11,519 nt of DNA, from the NCBI GenBank assembly GCA_035632955.1, contig DASQFU010000164.1, forward strand, positions 1-11,519, given 5' to 3'. How positions within the stretch are numbered: position 1 is the stretch's first letter; every line of letters starts with the position of its first letter. Shown piece by piece: positions 1 through 6,096 of the stretch. Position numbers and translations under genes: made by a program. This stretch comes from DASQFU01 sp035632955 (GTDB lineage: Bacteria; Eisenbacteria; RBG-16-71-46). The notes beneath the pieces are model-generated. The model was not told the origin of the DNA. It made no database searches and was given only the letters and a program-made list of their open reading frames with translations.

Positions 1-310
1 TCGTCGCGCGGATCGTCTGCCCGTCTGCGAGCTCCAATGTGCCCCCGCCGCTCCACGTGTTGTTTCTGAATGCGGCGATTTCGGTCTCCGAGTCGCAGGC
101 GCGAATCGTCGCTCGGGTTTGCCAAAAACCGACGCGTTTGAACGTCCAGCAGCCATCCGCGCTCTCTCCAGTCGCGAAGGATCCGAACATGCTCCGGAAG
201 CGCAACGTCGCCGCTAGCTCGTCACCCGCGCGCAGCTCGTACTGCATACTGAGCGCGCTGGGCTGACTCCACTTCAGAGGTCGGTCTACGACGTCGCCGA
301 TCTTGCGCAT
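1..310 (-). CDS. conserved protein of unknown function, N-terminal part (cut by window edge)
   Basis: An open frame runs on the minus strand from ATG at 310 to the left edge without a stop, giving 103 residues. The start is supported by AGGAGA five bases upstream of the ATG. The protein begins MRKIGDVVDR and has short alternating hydrophobic and charged stretches rich in W, F, T and G (for example ADGCWTFKRVGF at about 51-62 and NTWSGGGTLEL at about 84-94). This suggests a beta-strand-rich, cytosolic protein, since no signal peptide or membrane segment is visible. The pattern of aromatic residues and Gly turns is reminiscent of bacterial hypothetical proteins with a tubby-C/LURP-like beta-barrel, but that is only an impression and I assign no function. 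It is divergent from the CPBP protease gene across a 137-nt spacer. Confidence 0.75.
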   Translation of the reverse strand, partial: MRKIGDVVDRPLKWSQPSALSMQYELRAGDELAATLRFRSMFGSFATGESADGCWTFKRVGFWQTRATIRACDSETEIAAFRNNTWSGGGTLELADGQTIRAT

Positions 311-447
311 GGATGTCTCCTGGCAGGCCGGAATCTGGCCATGTGGCAGAGGTTATCGCCCCCCATGGCCCGCTATCGCCAACACTCTACGACGAACCGA
401 CTCTTTAGTTCGACGTAACACCGGTGACATAGCAAGGGAGCGATGAC
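311..447. promoter_or_regulatory. divergent intergenic region with inverted and direct repeats (possible operator/promoters)
   Basis: This spacer must hold the promoters of both divergent neighbours. It contains a 7-bp perfect inverted repeat, GGCCATG (337-343) and CATGGCC (364-370), a direct repeat TATCGCC (354-360 and 374-380, 20 bp apart), and the 8-bp palindrome CACCGGTG (419-426). Repeats on roughly helical-turn spacing between divergent genes are typical of a regulator site. I found no convincing -35/-10 pair on either strand, so this is a weak call. Confidence 0.25.
434..440 (+). promoter_or_regulatory. ribosome binding site that selects the TTG start of the CPBP protease
   Basis: AAGGGAG lies seven bases upstream of TTG at 448 in the protease frame. 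The nearby ATG at 443 is in another frame, sits only two bases from this site, and opens a reading frame without protease features. The site therefore supports the TTG. Confidence 0.6.
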
Positions 448-1335
448 TTGCCGGAAGTGTTTGGGTTCTGGAGACGCTTGCCCGTCATCGTGCGGGCTGT
501 CCTCACGGGCTCGTTACTGGCCACCGCGGGTACTGTGCCTTGGGCAGCCATGGTGTGGGCAAACACGAAGCTCTGGTCCGCTGTGCCGTGGGCGGTGCTT
601 CCTACCGCTCTATACCTGTGGCTCTATTGGCAGTATGTGCGGGGCGCTGGATGGCCACGATCGACTGCGGAAGCGCGACGCACGAACAGTCGTGCCAACC
701 ACGTTTCCGAAGAGGTTTGGGGGATGGCGCTGTTCGCCGGAGCCCTCGGCCTGGTTGCCGTAATACTTCTTCAGGGCGTCGTGAGCCGGCTCGTGACCCT
801 CCCTCAGCAACAGGATCTCGACGTCACGAAATATCCGTTCGTGACCGTGCTGTTGTGGATTCTCATGGGTTCGGTCGTTGCCGGTGTAGTCGAGGAAGTT
901 TCGTTTCGCGGTTACATGCAGAGACCGATCGAGCGGCGACACGGACCGGTGATCGCGATCCTGATCACCGGCAGCCTATTCGGATTCGCTCATTTCACGC
1001 ATCCAGAAGTCACGCTGGTTCTATTGCCGTACTACCTTGCAGTCGCTGCCGTTTACGGTGCGCTCGCCTATCTGACGAATTCGATCTTGCCGAGCATGGT
1101 CCTGCACGCGGGCGGAAACGTCTTAGGCGCCTTCGACCTGTTTGCGCGAGGTCGTTCCGAATGGCAGGCGTCGCCGAATCCGAAGCCTTTGATCTGGGAA
1201 TCCGGCGCCGATGCGTCGTTCTGGATCTCGGTCGGGGCAGCCCTGGTTGCAGGGGCCGCCGCGGTGTGGGCGTACTCCGCGCTCGCACGCGTCGTCCGAA
1301 CGGCACCCGCCGACCAAGAAACCGCTCATCCGTGA
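448..1335 (+). CDS. CPBP family intramembrane metalloprotease (CAAX protease/Abi family)
   Basis: A 295-residue polytopic membrane protein with about eight hydrophobic segments. It carries the three conserved motifs of the CPBP (Rce1-like, Abi) family: EExxxR at 149-154 (EEVSFR), FxxxH at 178-182 (FGFAH) and HxxxN at 220-224 (HAGGN). In this family the motif Glu and His residues form the membrane-embedded catalytic site, so all expected catalytic residues are present. Bacterial members act in protein processing, bacteriocin self-immunity or unknown roles, and the substrate here cannot be read from sequence. The start is TTG, chosen from the upstream AAGGGAG. The gene stands alone on its strand, divergent from the unknown gene at 1-310 and converging on the lipoprotein gene with 16 nt between stops. 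The family call is firm and the biological role is open. Confidence 0.9.
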   Translation: MPEVFGFWRRLPVIVRAVLTGSLLATAGTVPWAAMVWANTKLWSAVPWAVLPTALYLWLYWQYVRGAGWPRSTAEARRTNSRANHVSEEVWGMALFAGALGLVAVILLQGVVSRLVTLPQQQDLDVTKYPFVTVLLWILMGSVVAGVVEEVSFRGYMQRPIERRHGPVIAILITGSLFGFAHFTHPEVTLVLLPYYLAVAAVYGALAYLTNSILPSMVLHAGGNVLGAFDLFARGRSEWQASPNPKPLIWESGADASFWISVGAALVAGAAAVWAYSALARVVRTAPADQETAHP

Positions 1336-1338
1336 GCG
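1323..1338 (-). terminator. candidate terminator hairpin at convergent gene ends
   Basis: CGCTCA (1323-1328) and TGAGCG (1333-1338) form a perfect 6-bp stem with a 4-nt loop. Read on the minus strand the stem is followed by GGTTTCTTGG, a modest T-rich run. It sits 14 nt beyond the lipoprotein stop and its stem contains the TGA stop of the convergent protease gene. The T-run is interrupted, so it may be weak. Confidence 0.4.
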
Positions 1339-1351
1339 ACCACGCCGAACA

Positions 1352-1873
1352 TCAGAAGGCGAGCCTCGTCCCTCGCGCCTTCGCGTCACCACGACCGGCG
1401 ATCGATTCGCCGCCCTGATCGAAGGCCTCGTATCGGATCGTCGACGTGAAGGTCTTGCCGTCGTTCGAGACGGTGATCGTCTCCGAAAACACCCCTCGCC
1501 CCGCCGGAAGCCAGCCGCCACCCGTCGTAAAGTCTCCGAGGCCTGCCGGTGCCTTGGTCATGTAGAACTCGTACTTGGCCTCGAACTCGTTACGACCGAC
1601 CCTCCTCCAGATCCCGTAGGCAGGAGGCACAGGCGGTGCGCCGTCGTAGTTCGAAGACTCCGTCATGGTCCCGCCGGCGTTGAAGACGTACATGAACTCG
1701 AGGTCCTTGACGGCGGCGAAAGGGCCGTTGCGGAACTGAAGCGTTGCGCGCCACGCACCGACGAGATCGGGTGCGGCGCGATTCGCGTCACCGGCACCCG
1801 GCGTGCGGCCACAGCCACCGGCGAGGGCGGCACCCAGGAGCCCGAGCGACACGCACCAGAGCCTGCGCTTCAT
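1352..1873 (-). CDS. small candidate lipoprotein with lipocalin-like beta-rich domain
   Basis: The protein is 173 residues, starting at ATG 1873 behind GAGGAG. The frame is open farther upstream, but that part overlaps the ferritin-like gene and has no signal. The N-terminus is a lipoprotein-type signal: basic MKRR, a hydrophobic core, then ALAGGC with the putative lipidated Cys at about residue 21. The box has Ala rather than Leu at -3, so it is slightly non-canonical. The mature part has a DLVGAW motif, a FNAGGTM stretch, an IWRRVGRNEF segment and a VSNDGKTFTSTIRYE segment. This strand/turn pattern is seen in small lipocalin-like (DUF-type) exported proteins that begin with a G-x-W motif. 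The ligand is unknown. The gene follows the ferritin-like gene by 8 nt, so the two are very likely cotranscribed and translationally coupled. Confidence 0.75.
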   Translation of the reverse strand: MKRRLWCVSLGLLGAALAGGCGRTPGAGDANRAAPDLVGAWRATLQFRNGPFAAVKDLEFMYVFNAGGTMTESSNYDGAPPVPPAYGIWRRVGRNEFEAKYEFYMTKAPAGLGDFTTGGGWLPAGRGVFSETITVSNDGKTFTSTIRYEAFDQGGESIAGRGDAKARGTRLAF

Positions 1874-1877
1874 GGCG

Positions 1878-1883
1878 CTCCTC
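1878..1883 (-). promoter_or_regulatory. ribosome binding site of the lipoprotein gene, overlapping the ferritin-like stop codon
   Basis: GAGGAG on the minus strand ends four bases before ATG 1873. Its first bases are shared with the TGA stop (1884-1882) of the upstream ferritin-like gene. This arrangement fixes the lipoprotein start and suggests translational coupling. Confidence 0.6.
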
Positions 1884-2364
1884 AGCCCATCATGTTCGGC
1901 GGGTCCTTGCCGAGAGCCGTCGCGAGATCGATCTGGTGTTCCTGCTCCGCAATGAGGATCTCGCGAATGTGCTCTCCCATCGCGTATTCCCCGAGCACTT
2001 CGCACTGCCGCAGGCGCGTTCGGTACTCTCGAATCGTTTCGGTCTCGTTATCGAGATCGAAGCGGAGCAGAGCCTTCGGATCTTTGGAGAGCTTGACCGG
2101 CTTGGGAACCACGGTCGGGGTTCCGCCGAGGTAGTCGATCTGCTTGGCGATGATGATCGCGTGTTGCAGCTCTTCGCCCGCGTGGATTTCCAGCTCCTGC
2201 GCGATCGACATGTACGCCGCTCCCTTGAGCATCTGGGAATACACGACGTAGGCGATGATCGCCTGGTACTCGCGGGCCAGGTCCTCGTTCAGCGCGTCGA
2301 TGAGCGCTTTGCGGTCGGCGGACGTCTTCGCGGCACCGGCACGGGACAAGACTTTCTTGGCCAT
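1882..2364 (-). CDS. ferritin-like diiron protein, bacterioferritin-type without the haem methionine
   Basis: A 160-residue four-helix-bundle protein starting MAKKVLSRAG. Six residues match the diiron ligands of bacterioferritin with its exact spacing: E32, E65, H68, E107, E140 and H143 (E. coli Bfr E18, E51, H54, E94, E127, H130). The residue after E65, where bacterioferritin has the haem-binding Met52, is Leu66, so a haem-binding bacterioferritin is unlikely. The family stores or oxidises ferrous iron, or acts as a rubrerythrin-like or Dps-like protectant. No C-terminal rubredoxin domain is present. The start at ATG 2364 is chosen because AGGGAGG lies just upstream; the longer frame to 2412 adds a poor 16-residue extension. 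It lies 84 nt downstream of the pgpH-type gene and 8 nt upstream of the lipoprotein gene. The specific role (iron storage or peroxide defence) is inferred. Confidence 0.85.
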   Translation of the reverse strand: MAKKVLSRAGAAKTSADRKALIDALNEDLAREYQAIIAYVVYSQMLKGAAYMSIAQELEIHAGEELQHAIIIAKQIDYLGGTPTVVPKPVKLSKDPKALLRFDLDNETETIREYRTRLRQCEVLGEYAMGEHIREILIAEQEHQIDLATALGKDPPNMMG

Positions 2365-2368
2365 GGAA

Positions 2369-2375
2369 CCTCCCT
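2369..2375 (-). promoter_or_regulatory. ribosome binding site selecting the ferritin-like start
   Basis: AGGGAGG on the minus strand lies four bases before ATG 2364. It decides for this start over the in-frame ATG at 2412. Confidence 0.6.
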
Positions 2376-2448
2376 CGGAGGATTCGGTGAGAATCGATCG
2401 TGTCACGTCCAATCGAAACCCACGGTACTCCAGAGATGGAGGTCGAGG

Positions 2449-4674
2449 TTACGTCGATTCGCGGCGCAGGTCGGCGTCCGCTTTGGCACGGCGTCGCGGG
2501 TCTTCGGGGTAGGGCGCGCGAACGTGAAAGATCGCGGTGAGCACGGGAATGAACGCCTCGCGGATGCGCGCCAGCTCCGAGAGCGTGAGCCCGCACTCGT
2601 CGAGCTGCCCCTCCTGCACGCGCTCGTCGATGATGCGCGTGACGAGGCCGCGAATGCGGCTCGGCGTTGGCTCGGCAAGCGCGCGCGACGCGCCCTCGAC
2701 GCCGTCCGCCAGCATCAGGATCGCGGTTTCCTTGGAGCGGGGTTTCGGACCCGGGTAGCAGAAGTCCTCGCGGCGGGCCATCGGGTCCAGTTCGAGCGCC
2801 TTGTGATAGAAGAACGCCATCACCATCGTGCCGTGGTGCTCGGGAACGGCGTTCTGCACCGCGCGCGGCAGCCGCTCGCGGCGCGCCATCTCGAGACCCT
2901 CGGCGATGTGCGAACGGACCACGAGCGTGCTCATGCTCGGCGTCAGCCGGTCGTGACGGCTGCGTGACGAGGCCGGCTCGTTTTCCGCGTAGTACTCGGG
3001 CTTCGCAAGCTTGCCGATGTCGTGGTAGTAGGCCGACACGCGTGCGAGCAGCGAGTTGGCGCCGATCCCCTCGGCGGCGGCTTCGGCGAGGCTGCCGACC
3101 ACCATGCTGTGGTGATAGGTCCCAGGCGCTTCGAGCTGCAGCCGCTTCAAGAGCGGACGGTTCAGGTCCGAGAGCTCGAGCAGCGTGATGTCGGACGTGA
3201 GCCCGAACCAGTGCTCGACCAGCGGCAGCAGCAGGAACGCGAGCGAGCTGGCGAGGAACCCGTTCAACGCCCCCCACATGACGTCCTGCGCGAGCACGGG
3301 CAGCGGCGTGAGCCGCGCCAGGTCCCATGCCAGGATCGCGGCGAGATTGGCGAGCGCGATGAAGAAGAACGCGCGCACGAAATGCCAGCGGTGCCGCAGT
3401 CGCGCGACCGAATAGACGGCGGTCACGCCGCCCATGACCGCGACCGGCACGAACGGCGCACGTAGCTCGAGCACCGCCGAGGCGACCACCGTCAGGATCA
3501 ACGTGAACACGAGCGCGGGGCGCTTCTCGGTCAACGAGGCGACGACCAGCGACGCCAGCGCCAGCGGCACGGTGAACTCCGACAGCCCGAGCCAACCCAC
3601 CTGCAGTTGAGCGACGACGATCACGACCGCGGTCAGCAAGGTGAACATCGCCAGCATCGCGTTGTCGCGATGGACCGCCGGCAGCTCCATTCGCAGGTAG
3701 CTGGAGAAGATCGCGATGAACAGCAGCATCAACAGCATTCGCGCGATCGGCGGATAGAGGAACTCGCCGCGCTCGCGCCGCGCGGCCTCGAGGTCGCGGA
3801 GCGTGCGCAACTTGAGCAGCGCATCGCGATCGATACGCTGGTTCGCGTCGACGATCAGCTCGTCCTTCTTGACGAAGCCGACCATGGTCGGCACGACCCC
3901 CTGCGCCTGGACGCGACGCCATTCGGTCTCGGCGCGGTCGTGAAGAACGTTGGGCTGGACGAACGGCGTCGCCAGCTCGGTGACCAGCCGCACGCCGCTC
4001 TGATCGCCGGGGAACGCGCGCCGAGCGTGCCGCTCGATTAGAAGCAGCGCCTCGCGCCGGTCGTAGAGCAAGCTCACCGGACGCGACTGGTCGCTTTCGC
4101 CATCCCGCACGCTGACGACGCGGTAGCCGAACACCCGGTCGTTGCGCTTCTCGGCCACGACGCCGGCCGAGTAGATCTCCCGCAGCCAGCCCGCCAGCTC
4201 GCGCAGCGCCGTGCGCGCGCGGCCGGGGACCGCCAGCGCCGCGGCGCTCTCTTCCGAGAGCGGCACGCCCAGCGAGCGCAGTTGCTGAACGCGCTCGGCG
4301 GGCGCGAGTGCCGGATCCAGCACCGCGGCCAGCGCTTTCTCCTGGAACAGCGCGAAACGGTTCAAGGTCTCGGAGGAGACACGTGTGTCGACGACGAACA
4401 CCGGCTGAATCGAGGAGGCCGCGGCCTGCTGCTGGCGTCGCAGCCCCGCCTCGTCCTTCAGCACGCGGAAATCGTAGGGACCGACGATGCGTTCCCGCGC
4501 GATGTCGCCTTCGCGATAGCGATACTTCTCCTGAACGCGCGTGCCGCCCGGCAACGCGCCGGCGAGCGCGAGCAGCAACACGACGAGCAGCAGGCGCACC
4601 GAGTAATAGCCCCAACGGAACGCGCGGGCGCGATCGGGCAGAGCGGGGAGGCTGACGGGGTCGCCGACGGTCAT
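2449..4674 (-). CDS. pgpH: 7TM-HD (HDIG) family cyclic-di-AMP phosphodiesterase, PgpH type
   Basis: The 741-residue protein has the full PgpH/YqfF layout: one N-terminal membrane helix (about 22-42), a large extracytoplasmic 7TMR-HDED domain (about 43-305), seven membrane helices (about 309-490), and a cytoplasmic HD domain (about 510-715). Metal and catalytic residues fit the family: H522, H551-D552 (in HDIGK), H589, H613-H614 and D657. Their spacing is almost the same as in Listeria PgpH. Characterised members hydrolyse c-di-AMP to pApA and so affect potassium/osmolyte balance and the cell wall. The gene begins 15 nt after the phoH stop, a known conserved pairing. No Shine-Dalgarno sequence is seen before the ATG, so coupling to phoH translation is likely. 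The usual downstream partner ybeY is absent; a ferritin-like gene follows. The C-terminal tail after about 722 is short, basic and probably disordered. Confidence 0.93.
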   Translation of the reverse strand: MTVGDPVSLPALPDRARAFRWGYYSVRLLLVVLLLALAGALPGGTRVQEKYRYREGDIARERIVGPYDFRVLKDEAGLRRQQQAAASSIQPVFVVDTRVSSETLNRFALFQEKALAAVLDPALAPAERVQQLRSLGVPLSEESAAALAVPGRARTALRELAGWLREIYSAGVVAEKRNDRVFGYRVVSVRDGESDQSRPVSLLYDRREALLLIERHARRAFPGDQSGVRLVTELATPFVQPNVLHDRAETEWRRVQAQGVVPTMVGFVKKDELIVDANQRIDRDALLKLRTLRDLEAARRERGEFLYPPIARMLLMLLFIAIFSSYLRMELPAVHRDNAMLAMFTLLTAVVIVVAQLQVGWLGLSEFTVPLALASLVVASLTEKRPALVFTLILTVVASAVLELRAPFVPVAVMGGVTAVYSVARLRHRWHFVRAFFFIALANLAAILAWDLARLTPLPVLAQDVMWGALNGFLASSLAFLLLPLVEHWFGLTSDITLLELSDLNRPLLKRLQLEAPGTYHHSMVVGSLAEAAAEGIGANSLLARVSAYYHDIGKLAKPEYYAENEPASSRSRHDRLTPSMSTLVVRSHIAEGLEMARRERLPRAVQNAVPEHHGTMVMAFFYHKALELDPMARREDFCYPGPKPRSKETAILMLADGVEGASRALAEPTPSRIRGLVTRIIDERVQEGQLDECGLTLSELARIREAFIPVLTAIFHVRAPYPEDPRRRAKADADLRREST

Positions 4675-4689
4675 GGCCGGAGGAGACGG

Positions 4690-5784
4690 CTAGATGGAAG
4701 GGCCGCGGGTCGGACCCTGCGGATCACTCGACGAGTCGGACGGGGGATTGGAAACTTCCCGGAGCTCGTCGACCCGTTCCGGCGCCTCGGGGTCGAGGCT
4801 GATACCGACGCCATCCTCGTCCCGGCCGTTCGGGCGGGCGTGATAGTGGTCGAACGCCCGAATGATGTCGCGCACCAGGCGATGACGGACCACGTCTTCC
4901 GAATGGAAGTAGATGAATTTCAGGTCCGGGACCGAGCCCAGGATGCCCTGAATCCGCACCAGGCCGGAGCTGTCGGGGTCCTTGAGATCGATCTGCGTGA
5001 TGTCGCCCGTGATCACCGCGCGGGAGTTAACGCCCATGCGTGTCAGAAACATCTTCATCTGGCGCACGGTCGTGTTCTGCGCCTCGTCCAGGATCACGAA
5101 CGAGCTGTGCAACGTCCGTCCGCGCATGAACGCGAGCGGGGCGATCTCGATCACGCCGAGCTCGATGTAGCGTCGCATCTTGTCGAACGACATGAGGTCC
5201 GAGAGCGCGTCGTACATCGGCCGCAAATAGGGATCCACCTTCTCTTGCATGTCGCCGGGTAGGAAGCCAAGGTTCTCGCCGGCTTCGACCGCCGGGCGCA
5301 CGAGCACGATGCGATCCACCTTCTTTGCGCGCAGCGCCTGAACCGCCGCCGCGACCGCGAGGTAGGTCTTGCCGGTTCCTGCGGGGCCGATCGCAAACAC
5401 CACTTCGTGCTCCTGCAGCGCTTTCAAGTACTCGGCCTGCGTCGGCGTGCGCGCGCGCACCGTCTTGCGATCGAACAGGTAGCCAGGCGCGCCCTCGTAG
5501 GCCTCGACCAGCCGCACCGGATCACCGTTGCGGCGCGCGGGTCCGAGCGCGGTCGCGACGTCGGCTTCCTCGACGACCTTGCCGCGCTCCGCGAGCTCCA
5601 GCAGCTCCTTCAAGGCGCGCGCCGCCGAGTCGACCGGACCTTCATCGCCGGCCACCGTGATGGTGCCGTCGCGCAGCGTGATCCGCACCGGCAAGGTGCG
5701 CTCGATCTGACGCAAATTGACGTCGTTGTGCCCGAGCAGGGCGAGAGGGTCCAGGTGCTCGATAGGGAACTTGCGTGTGACCAC
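4690..5784 (-). CDS. phoH: PhoH family P-loop ATPase
   Basis: The 364-residue protein has an N-terminal nucleic-acid-binding (KH-like) domain (about 8-80), a linker, then the PhoH ATPase domain. Walker A is GPAGTGKT at 133-140 and Walker B is VILDEAQN at about 230-237. A GDITQIDL segment (260-267) and a C-terminal R-rich helix near DVVRHRLVRDIIRA (297-310) are also family features. The last 50 or so residues are acidic and proline/serine rich, longer than the minimal family, and probably disordered. PhoH (YbeZ type) proteins are ATPases linked to RNA metabolism and ribosome/16S maturation with YbeY, though their reaction is not well defined. The start is GTG at 5784, with GAGG about nine bases upstream. 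The gene leads the block phoH-pgpH and lies directly behind a terminator-like hairpin and leader. Confidence 0.93.
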   Translation of the reverse strand: MVTRKFPIEHLDPLALLGHNDVNLRQIERTLPVRITLRDGTITVAGDEGPVDSAARALKELLELAERGKVVEEADVATALGPARRNGDPVRLVEAYEGAPGYLFDRKTVRARTPTQAEYLKALQEHEVVFAIGPAGTGKTYLAVAAAVQALRAKKVDRIVLVRPAVEAGENLGFLPGDMQEKVDPYLRPMYDALSDLMSFDKMRRYIELGVIEIAPLAFMRGRTLHSSFVILDEAQNTTVRQMKMFLTRMGVNSRAVITGDITQIDLKDPDSSGLVRIQGILGSVPDLKFIYFHSEDVVRHRLVRDIIRAFDHYHARPNGRDEDGVGISLDPEAPERVDELREVSNPPSDSSSDPQGPTRGPSI

Positions 5785-5804
5785 GGTTACGACCTCGCAG
5801 CCCG

Positions 5805-5858
5805 GAAAAAAGCAAAACTCCTGACCCGGCAGGTCCGGACGGAGACCAGGTCAGGAGT
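5805..5858 (-). terminator. strong intrinsic terminator (or attenuator) just upstream of phoH
   Basis: ACTCCTGACC and its perfect complement (plus-strand arms 5817-5826 and 5849-5858) form a 10-bp stem. An inner 4-bp stem GGTC/GACC (5832-5835 with 5844-5847) stacks in the loop. On the minus strand the stem is followed by TTTTGCTTTTTT, a classic U-tract. The tract ends about 20 nt before the phoH GTG. On the plus strand the T-tract lies on the wrong side, so orientation is clear. It could end a small RNA or act as a regulated stop for phoH. Confidence 0.75.
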
Positions 5859-5975
5859 GCGATCGATGATTTCAGAAACCGAGCGGTCGGCTGGCAACCT
5901 TCTGTCGTCCAGTGACTTCCCTTCGTCCGAAGACGGCGTTGTTGGATGGCGAGCAGCCCTTGGTCCTCGAGACGG
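5806..5975 (-). ncRNA. candidate small RNA or attenuation leader of phoH (family unknown)
   Basis: Between a promoter-like sequence and the intrinsic terminator lies about 170 nt without a convincing ORF. The predicted 5' end is near 5973-5976. The RNA has several small helices: a CGTC-TTCG-GACG tetraloop hairpin (plus strand 5925-5936), GGTTG/CGACC (about 5886-5900) and the terminator. It also holds an imperfect direct repeat, CGCCGTCT-N7/8-AAGGG, at 5957-5977 and 5919-5938. The 5' segment GACCAAGG (5958-5965) can pair with CCTGGTC of the terminator arm (5844-5850), which would make a possible antiterminator. The length matches 6S RNA, but I cannot recognise the 6S central bubble, SRP, tmRNA or a known riboswitch. 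Structure-based identification is needed. Confidence 0.4.
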
Positions 5976-5980
5976 CGGGG

Positions 5981-6009
5981 ACCGTAGCATACGGCCAGGG
6001 GAGGGTCAA
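5981..6009 (-). promoter_or_regulatory. sigma-70-type promoter driving the phoH leader/small RNA
   Basis: On the minus strand TTGACC (6009-6004) and TACGGT (5986-5981) are separated by 17 nt, and a TG precedes the -10 by one base (extended -10). Both hexamers match the consensus at four to five and three positions respectively, and spacing is ideal. It is the best promoter-like sequence in the window. Confidence 0.55.
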
Positions 6010-6071
6010 CGCAGCGCCTCCAACCATCCTTGAGACGTCTATCGGACACCATCGATGCGAACTTGACCGGA

Positions 6072-6096
6072 CGATGCGCCGGGAGCGAATGCATCG
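6072..6096 (-). other. hairpin directly after the AI-2E transporter stop
   Basis: CGATGC and GCATCG (plus-strand arms 6072-6077 and 6091-6096) make a perfect 6-bp stem with a 13-nt loop, immediately after the transporter stop codon. No T-run follows on the minus strand, so it is at best a weak or Rho-assisted terminator or an mRNA 3'-end stabiliser. Confidence 0.3.

Noticed and set aside
2048..4615. 855-codon open frame on the minus strand
   Set aside because: It is an Arg/Ala-rich shadow of pgpH and the ferritin-like gene in another frame. The true frame shows the 7TM-HD domains and motifs.
5822..5858. SRP (4.5S) RNA apical hairpin on the plus strand
   Set aside because: The sequence AGGTCC-GGAC-GGA looks like the SRP tip, but the tetraloop is GGAC instead of GGAA. 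The conserved asymmetric loop is missing and the T-tract supports a minus-strand terminator.
5806..5975. cobalamin riboswitch, tmRNA or RNase P RNA
   Set aside because: Fragments such as GGGAAG and CACTGG recall these families, but their conserved boxes and order are absent.
5785..5990. short peptide gene of 67 codons in the phoH leader
   Set aside because: No Shine-Dalgarno sequence. It is Arg/Ser-rich, runs through the terminator stem and is best explained as noncoding.
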